DNA of 64,000 nt from NCBI GenBank assembly GCA_949825025.1, contig OX463781.1, positions 44,528,317 through 44,592,316 of the forward strand, in the 5' to 3' direction. Below the pieces are notes generated by a model, which was not told where the DNA came from, ran no database searches, and saw only the letters and a program-made list of their open reading frames with translations. Source of the stretch: Siphlonurus alternatus (lineage: Eukaryota > Arthropoda > Insecta > Ephemeroptera > Siphlonuridae). This document shows, piece after piece, positions 35,694 to 45,975 of this stretch; the stretch's first letter is position 1, and every line of letters starts with the position of its first letter. A program made the translations under genes and the position numbers.

Positions 35694-36994
35694 GAATTTT
35701 TATCAATTTTACCAACAATTGAAAAAATAATGGAAAAACATGTTGTAAATGAGTTAAAAAAATTTCTTAGCGATAATAAAATCATTGATAGTAGACAATT
35801 TAGTTATCAAGAAGGAAAAGGACAAATCAATTATTGGGAGAGTTCTCAAATTACATTCATGGGAAGCTTGATAAAAATGAAAATATCTTAATTTGCTTTA
35901 TTGATTACTCTAAAACCTTTGATACTATTAACCACGAAATTTTAATGATTGAACTTGAGAAAATAGGAATAGGAGAAACTCTATTGATGTGGTTGCGTAA
36001 GTATGTCAGTAAGAGAAATTTGAATGTGAAAATAGGGGATGTTTTTAGTACTAAAAAACAAGTAAACCAGGGTATTCCACAAGGCAGTATGTTAGGACCA
36101 ATATTATTTTTTATTTATGTAAATGGATTAATGAAAAAAATTAAGAATTGTCAAGTATACATGTATGCGGATGATTTGGTTTTAGTACTGTCAAATAAAG
36201 ATATTGTACAAGGTTCGTATTTAATGCAAGATGACTTGGACAGGGTATGTAGATGGTCTCATGATTATGGTTTGGCAATAAATATTAAGAAATCGAAAGT
36301 AATGTACGTTGCCAATCCTTAGTTACGTAAAAATGTGGATTTGCAATTATATATACATGAGAATATTTGTTTACATAATAATATTGGAGATAATTGTAGT
36401 GTAGTTGATGTAGTCGAGACCTATCAATATTTGGGTGTGGTAATTGATAAAGACTTTAAATTTGATCAACATTTATATAAAATAATGGCTAGGTTAAGAT
36501 ATTGACTTAAAAACTTGTATGAATTGTCTAAGTTTATGTCAGAAAAAATGTTAAGAAATGTATATTTTGCACTTAGTCACTCAACAATTTCGTATGGAGT
36601 ACTTGCATGGGGTTTTACAAAATCAGGTAATTTAACTAAATTAAAAAAGTTGCAACTAAGGATTTTAAAAAGAATTAAAAAGGGTAAAAAATGTGATTGT
36701 GACGTGAATTATTTTAAATATGTCAATGTTTTACCAGTCAATGAATTAGCAAAATTTGTGCTTACTATTGAGAAATTCAATGACATGAAAAATTTAGAGC
36801 CTAGAGTACATGATCATAATACTAGGACTCTTTTAAATGAACCTGCTACAATTCCAAGAAGTAATAATAGATTTGGAGAAAGAACATGGAATTTTGTGCT
36901 ACCAAAAATTTGGAACGAAACACCGATAAATATTAGATTAATTGACCAAAAAATGTTGTTGAAAAAAGTGCTGAGAAAGCATAAAATATATTAA
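35694..36994 (+). pseudogene. Reverse transcriptase pseudogene of a non-LTR retrotransposon
   Basis: The first part (35708-35886) reads SILPTIEKIMEKHVVNELKK and the QF-Y segment of the fingers, then a frameshift near 35834 moves to another frame. That frame gives LICFIDYSKTFDTINHEI (catalytic Asp in FIDYSKTFD), VNQGIPQGSMLGPILFFIYV and the catalytic YADD (MYADDLVLVL). In-frame stops at 36320-36322 (TAG) and 36503-36505 (TGA) break the rest, which still reads ETYQYLGVVIDKDFKF and ISYGVLAWG up to 36994. No endonuclease is present. With one frameshift and two stops it cannot be functional. The wording differs from the intact LINE at 14-19 kb, so it is another family. Confidence 0.88.
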
Positions 36995-37061
36995 ATAATT
37001 TGCGTTAATGTGAGCTGTAATACATTCTATTAATTGCATTTAATTTTTTGCTTCTGTTTAA

Positions 37062-37410
37062 GGGTAAGGTAACGCCACCAATGTTAAAAAAAATCCCTCT
37101 CACAAAAATTCTGAAAAAAATTTAAAATGTTCTCTTCTACACCCCCTATCAGTAGCTAAAATATCAGGTATACAAATACGATCTAGTTTTTGAGTTATGA
37201 ATTTTTAAAGTTGACCAATTTAACATGGGAGTTTCATTTCTCCATGTTAAAGTAGTCAACTTTAAAATTTTATAACTCAAAAACTAGATCGTATTTGTAT
37301 ACCTGATATTTTAGGTACTGATAGGGGGTATAGAGGAGAACATTTTAAATTTTTTTTTCAGAATTTTTGTGAGAGGGATTTTTTTTAACATTGGTGGCGT
37401 TACCTTACCC
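37062..37410. mobile_element. TTAA-flanked foldback, ends GGGTAAGGTAACGCC (near-perfect copy)
   Basis: TTAA at 37058-37061 and 37411-37414. The arms are almost perfect inverses over about 150 bp each: GGGTAAGGTAACGCCACCAA, ATCCCTCTCACAAAAATTCT, AGTAGCTAAAATATCAGGTA and CGATCTAGTTTTTGAGTTAT, each mirrored. The high arm identity indicates a young insertion; it lies in the 3' UTR of the decayed LINE. Confidence 0.93.
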
Positions 37411-37650
37411 TTAAGTTGAAGGGTTTAAATTTGTTCGTGCTTATTTTTTTTTTTATCTTTTGTTAATGTTATTAATGTATTATTTTGTATTGTTATATTT
37501 AATAAATATAGGTAATTTTGTTTAAGCTTACTATACGTGTTGAATAATTGTATGTAACTCAGTTCCAACCGATAGGGCTTCATTTAGGGCTTTGGTTTGA
37601 CTGTATTTGTACACAATTTAATAATAAAAAACTTTAAAAAAAAAATATAT

Positions 37651-38594
37651 ATATTTGTTGTTTAAAAATTATCCTTTGCTTTTATTTCACAAAACAAATA
37701 ATTAAAGCAAAGTATTATATATAAACTGAAATTCTGAACAATTAAAATTCTTTAAAAAATATAATAAAATTATTCTGTTGTAGAATTAAAGTAAACTTTT
37801 ATTTAATCCTCCACGGACTGCAATATAATGCGAGTTTAAAATTGTTTTCCCGTTCACATGGCATTTATAAAAAATGATTTCCCACAAAACTAAATACGAA
37901 ATTGAATTATGACTGTTTCCTCTTTATTTTATGTGTTGGGTGCTTTTTAAAAGAGAAACAAATTATTTTATCAACTGTTCATACGCTTTGTTCATGTTCA
38001 TGCTTTTAGCTATAGCGTTTGACATGAATATAATTTTAGTCGTCAATTATGTATAATTGATTAATACAAAACATACTGGAATATTTAAACTGTGTAGAAT
38101 GTTCATTATTAATTAAATTCAGCAACTTGAACTTGATTATATGCTTAGTTTCCATTAGCTCGTGGTTCACAAACTGGAAGTCGTACATAATTACCACCTG
38201 ATGCCTCCTCGTATTTAGTCAAGGGATGTGTGCTTCAAGGTCCAATTTCTTATCTCACAACACTAGAATTTCAGACGATGATGTTGTTTTTTTAAGCGTA
38301 GAATATATTATGAGAACAATAAACTAAGAACCCTCGATTATAGTGAGCGTTTTTGAAACGTAAAAGCTTCTCAGCCTGAAAGAACTTAACCTGCAAAACA
38401 GGTAATGCTGTAAAATAATTTTTTTTTAACGATACCGTACTGCAAATCTTCACTTAGTTATATGCATATTTTATTACAAAAGTTCAATGTGAATTTTATA
38501 AAAAGAGAAATAAAAAGCTAAAAAATAACATATGTATGCGAGTGACTATATTATTTATGATTATGCACTATGTCTTAAGTTGACGAAATGCGTG
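37651..38594. other. Non-coding stretch
   Basis: No recognised feature. Confidence 0.4.
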
Positions 38595-38597
38595 TAA

Positions 38598-38751
38598 AGC
38601 CGGTATTACACGATACAATTTTTCTAACTTTTGAATACAATTTTTCCTTACAAGAAAATTTCATCTCCATACAAACAAATGGAGTTCAAATTTTCTTGTA
38701 AGGAAAAATTGTATTCAATAGTTAGAAAAATTGTATCTTATAATACCGGCT
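38598..38751. mobile_element. TAA-flanked foldback MITE, ends AGCCGGTATTACAC
   Basis: TAA at 38595-38597 and 38752-38754. The left arm AGCCGGTATTACACGATACA, TTTTTCTAAC and TTGAATACAATTTTTCCTTA is mirrored on the right, leaving a short loop near CATCTCCATACAAACAAATG. At 154 bp it is nearly all hairpin. The TAA duplication would fit PIF/Harbinger. Confidence 0.9.
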
Positions 38752-38754
38752 TAA

Positions 38755-40150
38755 CTATATATATATATATATAATGGTATGTTATTAATTGCAGCATGAC
38801 TATTCCCTCATTTTGTGTTCTTTCATTTTAGTAAAAAATATCACAGGATTGTATATAATTTTTAATATTGCTGAACTTTTTTAATTACTTAAAATTTTGG
38901 AACGACATGATTTTCTTTATTTTTTTCAGTAAAATATATTTCATCTAAACCAGGGAACTTTTGTCTCGTATAAAATGTATAATATATACATCAGAATTTA
39001 ATCTCACCACAAATGAACATCAGAGAAATTGTCTCGCCAGCCTTGGGGCAAGTTTCTCGCATTTCGCGTGAATCCCGTGGTTAATTAATGCGGAGCCATA
39101 TAACGAAGTATCACAATAACGTTCAGTACCTTGTGGTTCTGCAACTACACATGAGGTACCGCAACGAAGTTTCATGGTCTGAATTATTCATTGAACTCGT
39201 ATGATGTTATTATCATAGGAAATGAATGTATGATATATATATTAATATAATTTTAGTTGTACTTTTATAATTTATATAGATCTAACAATTTACTTAATAA
39301 TAATATATTATTTGTTTTTGTTTTATAAATTTTATTTTTCACGTTTTTTTACAGTTATTCATTTTTTTTTATTGTAAAAAAAAAAGCATACTAGTGCTTC
39401 CATGTAAGTAGACATAATTTTGACATGAATTATTTATTATGCTTTAATATATATTATTATATTATAGGATATCATGCTGTCACGGTCAATCAATTCTAAA
39501 TTCTGAAAAGTTAATTTCTAGGTTTTGTGAGTCTGCACCAGTTAGGCATTTTCGCACACTTCACCGCGCTAAACCGAAATTTTCATATTCTTATTATTCA
39601 GCTGGCGCTAACCGTGTTTAGTGAGAAACATGGTGGATAACTTTCTGGATCTGTCGCCTCCATAAACGTCTTCGCGGAATTTTGACCAAGCAACTTGTGC
39701 TTTAATACACAACTGCACGGGGATTTTTTTTTTTTTTTTTCATATTCCTAATGGTTATCATAAATGTAACATAAATTTTGTTTACTAATGTATACATTTT
39801 ACTATATACTGGTGTATACGTGTATAAGTGGTTCTCACAAGATGTGGAAATTACATGGCTGTAAACTGACCCATTTAGAGTTTTTTTTTTCTTCCGAGTC
39901 GTATGCAGCTTTGCAAGTACAATATTACACTCTTTGTTATGCATTGTATTATGATGTTGTTTTTTTTTTAATGTATTCCAACGAGTCAGGTGTTATTAAG
40001 GACATCAGAGACCTATATAGTTACCATACGTTTTGCATTGTTATGAGCACAAAGTGAAGCAAAGTTATTGATATTGATAAATAACGATACTAAGTTATTG
40101 GTATTTCCAGTCTATATTTTTTTTATTATTATTCCACAAATGGTGCAACA
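38755..40150. other. Non-coding stretch
   Basis: A short (TA)n run follows the MITE. No gene seen; the poly-T at about 39725 explains the Lys-rich reverse frames. Confidence 0.4.
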
Positions 40151-40159
40151 GATCTACGA

Positions 40160-40160
40160 C

Positions 40161-40226
<66 letters not shown>
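40160..40226. repeat. (GA)n microsatellite
   Basis: About 65 bp of GA dinucleotides. Confidence 0.97.
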
Positions 40227-40229
<3 letters not shown>

Positions 40230-40881
40230 ATATGGCGATGTAAATATATTATATTATTAATAACACAATTGTAATAAAATATATTATATAGGGTATATGA
40301 TTCAAACAATGTATCACATTTATATGGTACAATAATAACATCGCATAAAATTTATTTAAAAGAAAAGAAATTTATTTTATCCAATAAATGTCCCATATTA
40401 TCTCTAACCTAATATAATATGCTAAATAAATTTATAAATATATTTTATATAGTATTATATACATTTTTATGCCCTTCAATTTATTGTAACTGTACTGTGT
40501 AGCCAATTCAGTTTATTATTATATGTAATTTATATATTTAAGATCAAAATCCCTTCTCTACCAATGCTTCGCATCTACATTAATTATGAATGCAGTAAAT
40601 AAAAATATTCAGAATGTTATATAGCTTCTGTTATCTCTTATTAAAGTTATTAATAATTTTATCATTCTAACCTTTATATAAACAAATATTATTCGGGAAA
40701 AAAGACAACTTCTTCGCCTGTGGCGTCCGTTTCAGTAAGCAACCTGCGCTACACAACTGTGCAACTGGTTGCATACCTTTGCATGCTGCAGGGGGATGTA
40801 CTCCTGAAGCGTCCAACTTTCTTTCGTTCTATAATTGTGAACACAAGTTGGTTAAACATAAACATTACCTAATTAATAATG

Positions 40882-41105
40882 TATACAGTCAAATTTACAA
40901 AATATTCCCTTCGGAAGTAGCCGGAAGTGTAAAGTTTCTGGTCATCCTATTTGTGTTTCAGCATTACAATTTCACACATAAGTCAGTACTTCTACTTCAA
41001 ACCACTCTGTTAAGTTTCAATTTCAAAATTGAATTACAAACAGAAGAGCTGCAAATTTCACACTTCCGGCTACTTCCTTAAGGAATATCAAATTAATTTG
41101 ACTAT
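40882..41105. mobile_element. TA-flanked MITE, ends CAGTCAAATT
   Basis: TATACAGTCAAATTTACAAA at the left corresponds to the inverse of AATTTGACTATATC at the right. Inward, CGGAAGTAGCCGGAAGTGT is mirrored by ACACTTCCGGCTACTTCC. TA dinucleotides flank the ends, suggesting Tc1/mariner origin. Non-coding. Confidence 0.8.
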
Positions 41106-41335
41106 ATCTCAGTTTGGATGAGTATATTTTTAGTTCTTCACATTCGAAGTAATAATAAACCTACAAGATTATGCGATTTGTGTACAGGCATAATATATGG
41201 GGAGAAGCAGAGACGCTAAAAGCTGGATGTAGTACTTGACAATTAAGGTCTAACTGCACGCATGGTAATTAGTTTTTAACAAAAATATAATATAATATTA
41301 GAAACATGGATATTTTAATGTTTTTAAAACATTAT

Positions 41336-41726
41336 ACAGTCTTTCAAATCTTAGTTTACCCTTCAAAAATAGTTCATGGATGACTGTCAATCATCTACAT
41401 CAGCTGTTAAACATGGCAGCAAAGAAGAAAAATTATCCATAGAGCTATAGTGGACAGAAATATGTTCATATTTTACGAAGATTTTTAAATAAGTTGAGAC
41501 AGATAAAATATTGTAAAGAAGTTTCAATAATTTAGCAATTATTATGCAACAGGCTTTGAGAGTCTTCGATTTATTTTCAGCTACTTTATTTTCTAGTGAA
41601 ATAACTACTTTTTTTTTGTATTTTATTGGCAACCCTGGTTGGAAGAATACAAATCACAAGAATTGTATTGTTGTATTACTACGTCGGAGATGATTGACAG
41701 GGGTAAACTAAGATTTGAAAGACTGT
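41336..41726. mobile_element. TA-flanked element, ends ACAGTCTTTCAAATC
   Basis: The left end ACAGTCTTTCAAATCTTAGT continues TTACCC, and the right end is its exact inverse over 26 bp. A second short pair (TCAATCATCT and AGATGATTGA) follows inward. An 81-codon reverse frame (41387-41632) occupies the middle but shows no transposase motif I know. Confidence 0.8.
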
Positions 41727-41729
41727 ACA

Positions 41730-42765
41730 CGGTGGTAAGCAATTAAATTACTTATGAATAAAACTCAGAGAACTGGTACTTTAGCATTCACCGTCTCTCC
41801 ACCCGTTGTTGTACTGTAAAGGCGAATTCAGATGGCGACAATGGCGATGCGACGCGATTTTGACGTTTACCTGTAAAATTCTATGCGACGAGTGAATTCA
41901 CCTGGATTGTGGCAGCGAATATAGCGTTAATTACGATGCTCTCTTTTTTTAATCATCAAATATGGCTGCCAGTGGATGTTACAGAAAGTGCGCATTATTC
42001 GCGCCGCAAGCTGGAAATCGCTCATGAATGTAAAATCCACCTTTATTTATTAACATATGGAATAGAATATAAATTAATGTATACTTATTGCGGCGAGGTT
42101 TAGGCAAGCCTATTCTTACACCTAGCTATTCCACTTAATATTAGTTTCTAAAAAACTGCATATGGATATTTCAATTATTTGCTTCAATAAACCAAATATT
42201 TCATGTAGAACTACGAGCCTAGCGTTAATCATCACATGTTTTGTGGCAACAGAAGCTTCTATAAATTTATATAATATGTTTTGTGTTTAGTTAGGTGAAC
42301 CGAGAAAGTATATACCTCAATTCATTTGTAAAAGCATCATATTGATTTTCTACTTTAAACATTTGTAAAAAATATTATGTAACAAATACATCGTGTACAC
42401 TAAAACCATTCAACAGACTTATATAAATCCAATTTTTTTTTTCTTTTTTGTAGTGTCCTAACATGATCATATCCTATATATTTTCTACAGAGAAATAATT
42501 AACTTACAGTATTATGGTTGCTATTGAGTGAAAGACTTTAATTCCAACTTTGTTTTTTTATCAAAGCGGGTGGATTATATACATCGTTTGTAAAACCTTG
42601 GAGATTAAAATTGTCATGTCTAAACTCGCACAATGGAGACAATGAAAAGTTTTATCACAGAATTTTATGAAGTATTAATGATCGTTTCGACAGTTATTTC
42701 CACCTGAATTAAGTACCAAGAATGGAGTACAAAAATGTTGTTTCACATTATATTTTAATATTGAG
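41730..42765. other. Non-coding stretch
   Basis: No gene seen; GGCGACAATGGCGATGCGAC at about 41835 is a GC-richer patch without further structure. Confidence 0.4.
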
Positions 42766-43085
42766 GAATCCCAGTTTGTGTACTGGAGAATAGACTAACT
42801 TTTAATCCAGCCGCTTTTGCCGCCAAGGCTACGCCATGTTAGATCCCTAGTACGTCATGACTCTGACTCTGCATTTGATCGGCTAGCTTAATGATCAAGG
42901 GTGCCGATTTAGCCGCCAGCGCTACGCTGTCGGACTGACGTCTCCACACACAGGCCGACAGCTGCTCTAGCGCGCGACTTATTTATCTGACTTTCCCGAA
43001 GGTTGACAAAAATTGTCAAATATCGAAGTTCCTCAATTCGATGTCCTAGGCCATCCTCCCAGTGAATTGTACTTGGAGGAATCCC
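42766..43085. repeat. Dispersed repeat R3, uninterrupted copy next to a TRPM exon
   Basis: Matches 31007-31085 and 32240-32570 in order. CCCAGT-TTGT-TACT-GGAG words occur at both its ends as direct repeats, so it could be a satellite-like monomer plus a partial second one. It stops about 45 bp before the TRPM exon acceptor. Confidence 0.6.
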
Positions 43086-43129
43086 ATCAAAACAGTAATA
43101 ACAAAATATTCGTGTGTTCGTGTTGACAG

Positions 43130-43334
43130 ATGCTGCTGCGGTCTTTCGCTCACATGCCACTTTACGAAGGCGCCTGAGCCGGGCGTGGGCTCGGGCAGTG
43201 ACGCGGCCAAGGCTCGTGCAGCTCGGCACGGCGAGGAGGTTATCTGGTCACCAGCGAGACACACCCAGGCCTCGCCCACTGACTCGTACGGTACCATCGA
43301 GTTCCAGGGAGGACCACACCCCAGCAAGGCGCAG
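43130..43334 (+). CDS. TRPM-family cation channel, internal exon (N-terminal cytosolic domain)
   Basis: 205 bp exon of a melastatin-type TRP channel, a tetrameric cation channel of the plasma or internal membranes. It starts after an acceptor (GTTGACAG, 43122-43129) with the last base of a split codon and ends in phase 0 at AAGGCGCAG before GTGATT. The translation opens with CCCG (a Cys-rich start as in other TRPMs), continues through a variable Gly/Ala-rich stretch, and ends with HTQASPTDSYGTIEFQGG, PHPSKAQ. That block is typical of the TRPM homology region / SLOG-like domain. It joins in frame to the exon at 53381. GC content and third-position GC are far above the surroundings. A reverse-strand open frame here is a shadow. 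The subtype within TRPM is not determinable from this part. Confidence 0.9.
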
Positions 43335-44207
43335 GTGATTAACAGCTGTACCATTGCATGTATGTTTGGGCAACATACTGTACATGACAAATAACCTAAA
43401 CTACAATCATCTAACCAACTTACTGAGAGATGCAACTCCACTGTAGGTATTCCCCAAATCTAGGAGTACAGTTTTTTATCATGGAATGCAACTCAATATG
43501 AAAGGACTAAAAAGAAATTTAAATACAAAACATTAACAAGTAAAATCTTAACAAGAATATTCCAAATTTAAACATTTATATAAATAAATTTCCTCATAAT
43601 AAGTTACACTTCTTCACTTAAGTTTTCAAATTGTACCGAAATATTCACGTTTTGGGGCATGAGAAGTGATTTAGATTAAAATAATATCAAAAAATGAGAA
43701 CTTAAAATCGTAAGTTTTGTTAATTGTGTAGGATTCACGATTTCACAAAGTTTGTGGCAAAAGAACACCCATATAAATTTCAAGTGTAACAATATTTACG
43801 CTAAATCTACATTTTTTATGATTAAAAATTATTATAATGCTCATCATGCGCAAAGAATTGTTCAATTATTAACGTAATGTAAAGATCAAAGTCTATTTTC
43901 TTAGAAATTAACGGGATTTTTATACACAACGAGTATACACTATACTTAATTAAATATTAATATACACTGCATATTTTATAATTAAAATATATCAAAGAGC
44001 TTTTGATCAATAATAGATCAACGCAAATTATAATTAGAGGGAGAATCACATATGCACTAATGACACCACAACCTTTATAATATATAAATAATGGAGTGCT
44101 CGAAAACTCTTGAGTGACGTCACACTGGCAATGACTCCAAACTGTGCAGTTATAGTTAATAATACTGGTACATTTAGCATGCATTAAAGTTAGAATAGTC
44201 ACCTTAA

Positions 44208-44359
44208 AGCCGGTATTACACGATACAATTTTTCTAATTATTGAATACAATTTTTCCTTACAAGAAAATTTCATCTCCATAAAAACAGAGTTCAAATTTT
44301 CTTGTAAGGAAAAATTGTATTCAATAGTTATAGAAAAATTGTATCTTGTAATACCGGCT
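44208..44359. mobile_element. Foldback MITE, ends AGCCGGTATTACAC (second copy)
   Basis: Nearly identical to 38598-38751. The left flank is TTAA/TAA and the right flank GTA, so the duplication is decayed here. The arms are almost perfect inverses. Confidence 0.9.
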
Positions 44360-44937
44360 GTACACACTCTAACAACGCTATATTATACCAATTATTGTGG
44401 GCAAGTAGACTCGGTGGAGGCTACTGTGAGTGATGAACTTTGACAGTGTTGTTAGATAATCCAAGCAAGTGAATTGATGGTGCTGACTTAAACGCTAACA
44501 TTTTTAAAGTGTTCCAGTTTTATTGTTGCTTTGTGATTGCCACCCTTTGTCTTTTAAATCTGCAGCTTCAGCAGTAATAACGTTTATGTTGTTTTGAGAT
44601 GTATATACCATGTATATATGTTTGAACAGTGCTTAAGATATCAAGAACGTTGTATATTAATCATTACTCTCTCTCTGACATTTGTTTCTATATGTTTTAT
44701 GACAGTAGCACGTGTCTATTATTATAGTGTAGATATGTCAACATAATATTCTACGACCAACTTCAGGCAACATAACCTTTAACGGTACCACAAGGCTTCT
44801 GTTTAATGTATCTTAAGTTGAGGATAATGTAAATAGTGGTAAATAAGGTTTATACCGTACATAAAATATATGAGATTCATCATAGAAAGAAACTCGCATG
44901 TAATACAGGATTATGCTAAATATCATTCACTGCGTTC

Positions 44938-45028
44938 ACATGACGTTGTTTAATATGAATCCGTTGAAAACACTTCATAAGAATAACATTATCCGTCGTC
45001 AACGGATCCGTATTAAACACCGTCATGT
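44938..45028. repeat. Short inverted repeat (about 90 bp hairpin)
   Basis: ACATGACGTTGTTTAATATG, AATCCGTTGA is mirrored by TCAACGGATCCGTATTAAAC, ACCGTCATGT with a few mismatches. It could be a tiny MITE. Confidence 0.7.
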
Positions 45029-45065
45029 TATACGTAGTAATTGTAGTTTTTAAAGGAGGGCTTAA

Positions 45066-45504
45066 AGGTGAACTGAAGGGATTGCTTTTTTTTCCCTTTA
45101 GGGAACCTTATATTACCTATCCCATCCATCTGCACTAATTTTTTCATGGCTGTGAAGTGAAGTTGTGACGTATCAGCGACGGTTGGTTGACTTAAAACTC
45201 GCCGCCGTGAAAAAACACACGAGCGACCGCGAGCGACCGCGAGCGACCGCGGAAACTGCCGAGGGAGCGGCGATCGGCTCGCGAACGCCACTCTCTCGGC
45301 AGTTTCCGCGGTCGCTCGTGTGTTTTTTCACGGCGGCGAGTTTTAAGTCAACCAACCGTCGCTAATACGTCACAACTTCACTTTTTCACTAATTGTCCTA
45401 CAGCAGCACAATAAGTATCTGCCATGAAAAAATTAGTGCAGATGGATGGGATAGGTAATATAAGGTTCCCTAATGGAAAAAAAAGCAATCCCTTCAGTTC
45501 ACCT
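45066..45504. mobile_element. TTAA-flanked foldback, ends AGGTGAACTGAAGGG (copy A)
   Basis: TTAA at 45062-45065 and 45505-45508. The arms AGGTGAACTGAAGGGATTGC, ATCCATCTGCACTAATTTTT, GTTGTGACGTATCAGCGACG and CTCGCCGCCGTGAAAAAACA are mirrored. A GCGACCGCGA triplication and AACTGCCGAGGGAGCGGCGA lie near the centre. The left arm lacks a roughly 40 bp segment (CTTATTGTGCTGCTGTAGG...) that the right arm has. Confidence 0.93.
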
Positions 45505-45508
45505 TTAA

Positions 45509-45971
45509 AGGTGAACTGAAGGGATTGCTTTTTTTTCCCTTTAGGGAACCTTATATTACCTATCCCATCCATCTGCACTAATTTTTTCATGGCAGATACT
45601 TATTGTGCTGCTGTAGGACAATTAGTGAAAAAGTGAAGTTGTGACGTATCAGCGACGGTTGGTTGACTTAAAACTCGCCGCCGTGAAAAAACACACGAGC
45701 TACCGCGAGCGACCGCGGAAACTGCCGAGGGAGCGGCGATCGGCTCGCGATCGCCACTCTCTCGGCAGTTTCCGCGGTCGCTTGTGTGTTTTTTCACGGC
45801 GGCGAGTTTTAAGTCAACCAACCGTCGCTGATACGTCACAACTTCACTTTTTCACTAATTGTCCTACAGCAGCACAATAAGTATCTGCCATGAAAAAATT
45901 AGTGCAGATGGATGGAATAGGTAATATAAGGTTCCCTAAAGGGAAAAAAAAGCAATCCCTTCAGTTCACCT
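45509..45971. mobile_element. TTAA-flanked foldback, ends AGGTGAACTGAAGGG (copy B, tandem with A)
   Basis: Shares the single TTAA at 45505-45508 with copy A and has its own at 45972-45975. Both arms contain the CTTATTGTGCTGCTGTAGGA segment, so this is the most complete copy (463 bp). Small ATG frames inside the arms (MKKLVQMDGIGNIRF) are artefacts of the repeat. Confidence 0.93.
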
Positions 45972-45975
45972 TTAA

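Larger units (their letters stand above)
35694..37650 (+). mobile_element. Decayed 5'-truncated non-LTR retrotransposon, interrupted by a foldback
   Basis: Starts inside the reverse transcriptase, continues through its C-terminal domain (to 36994) and a 3' UTR, and ends GGGCTTCATTTAGGGCTTTG, GACTGTATTTGTACACAATT, AATAATAAAAAACTTTAAAA. The last part is shared with 12596-12669. A 349 bp TTAA-flanked foldback sits in the 3' UTR. Confidence 0.85.

Noticed and set aside
42909..43441. Reverse-strand frames of 106 and 131 codons
   Set aside because: They overlap the TRPM exon antisense and the R3 repeat; the + strand frame has splice sites and family similarity.
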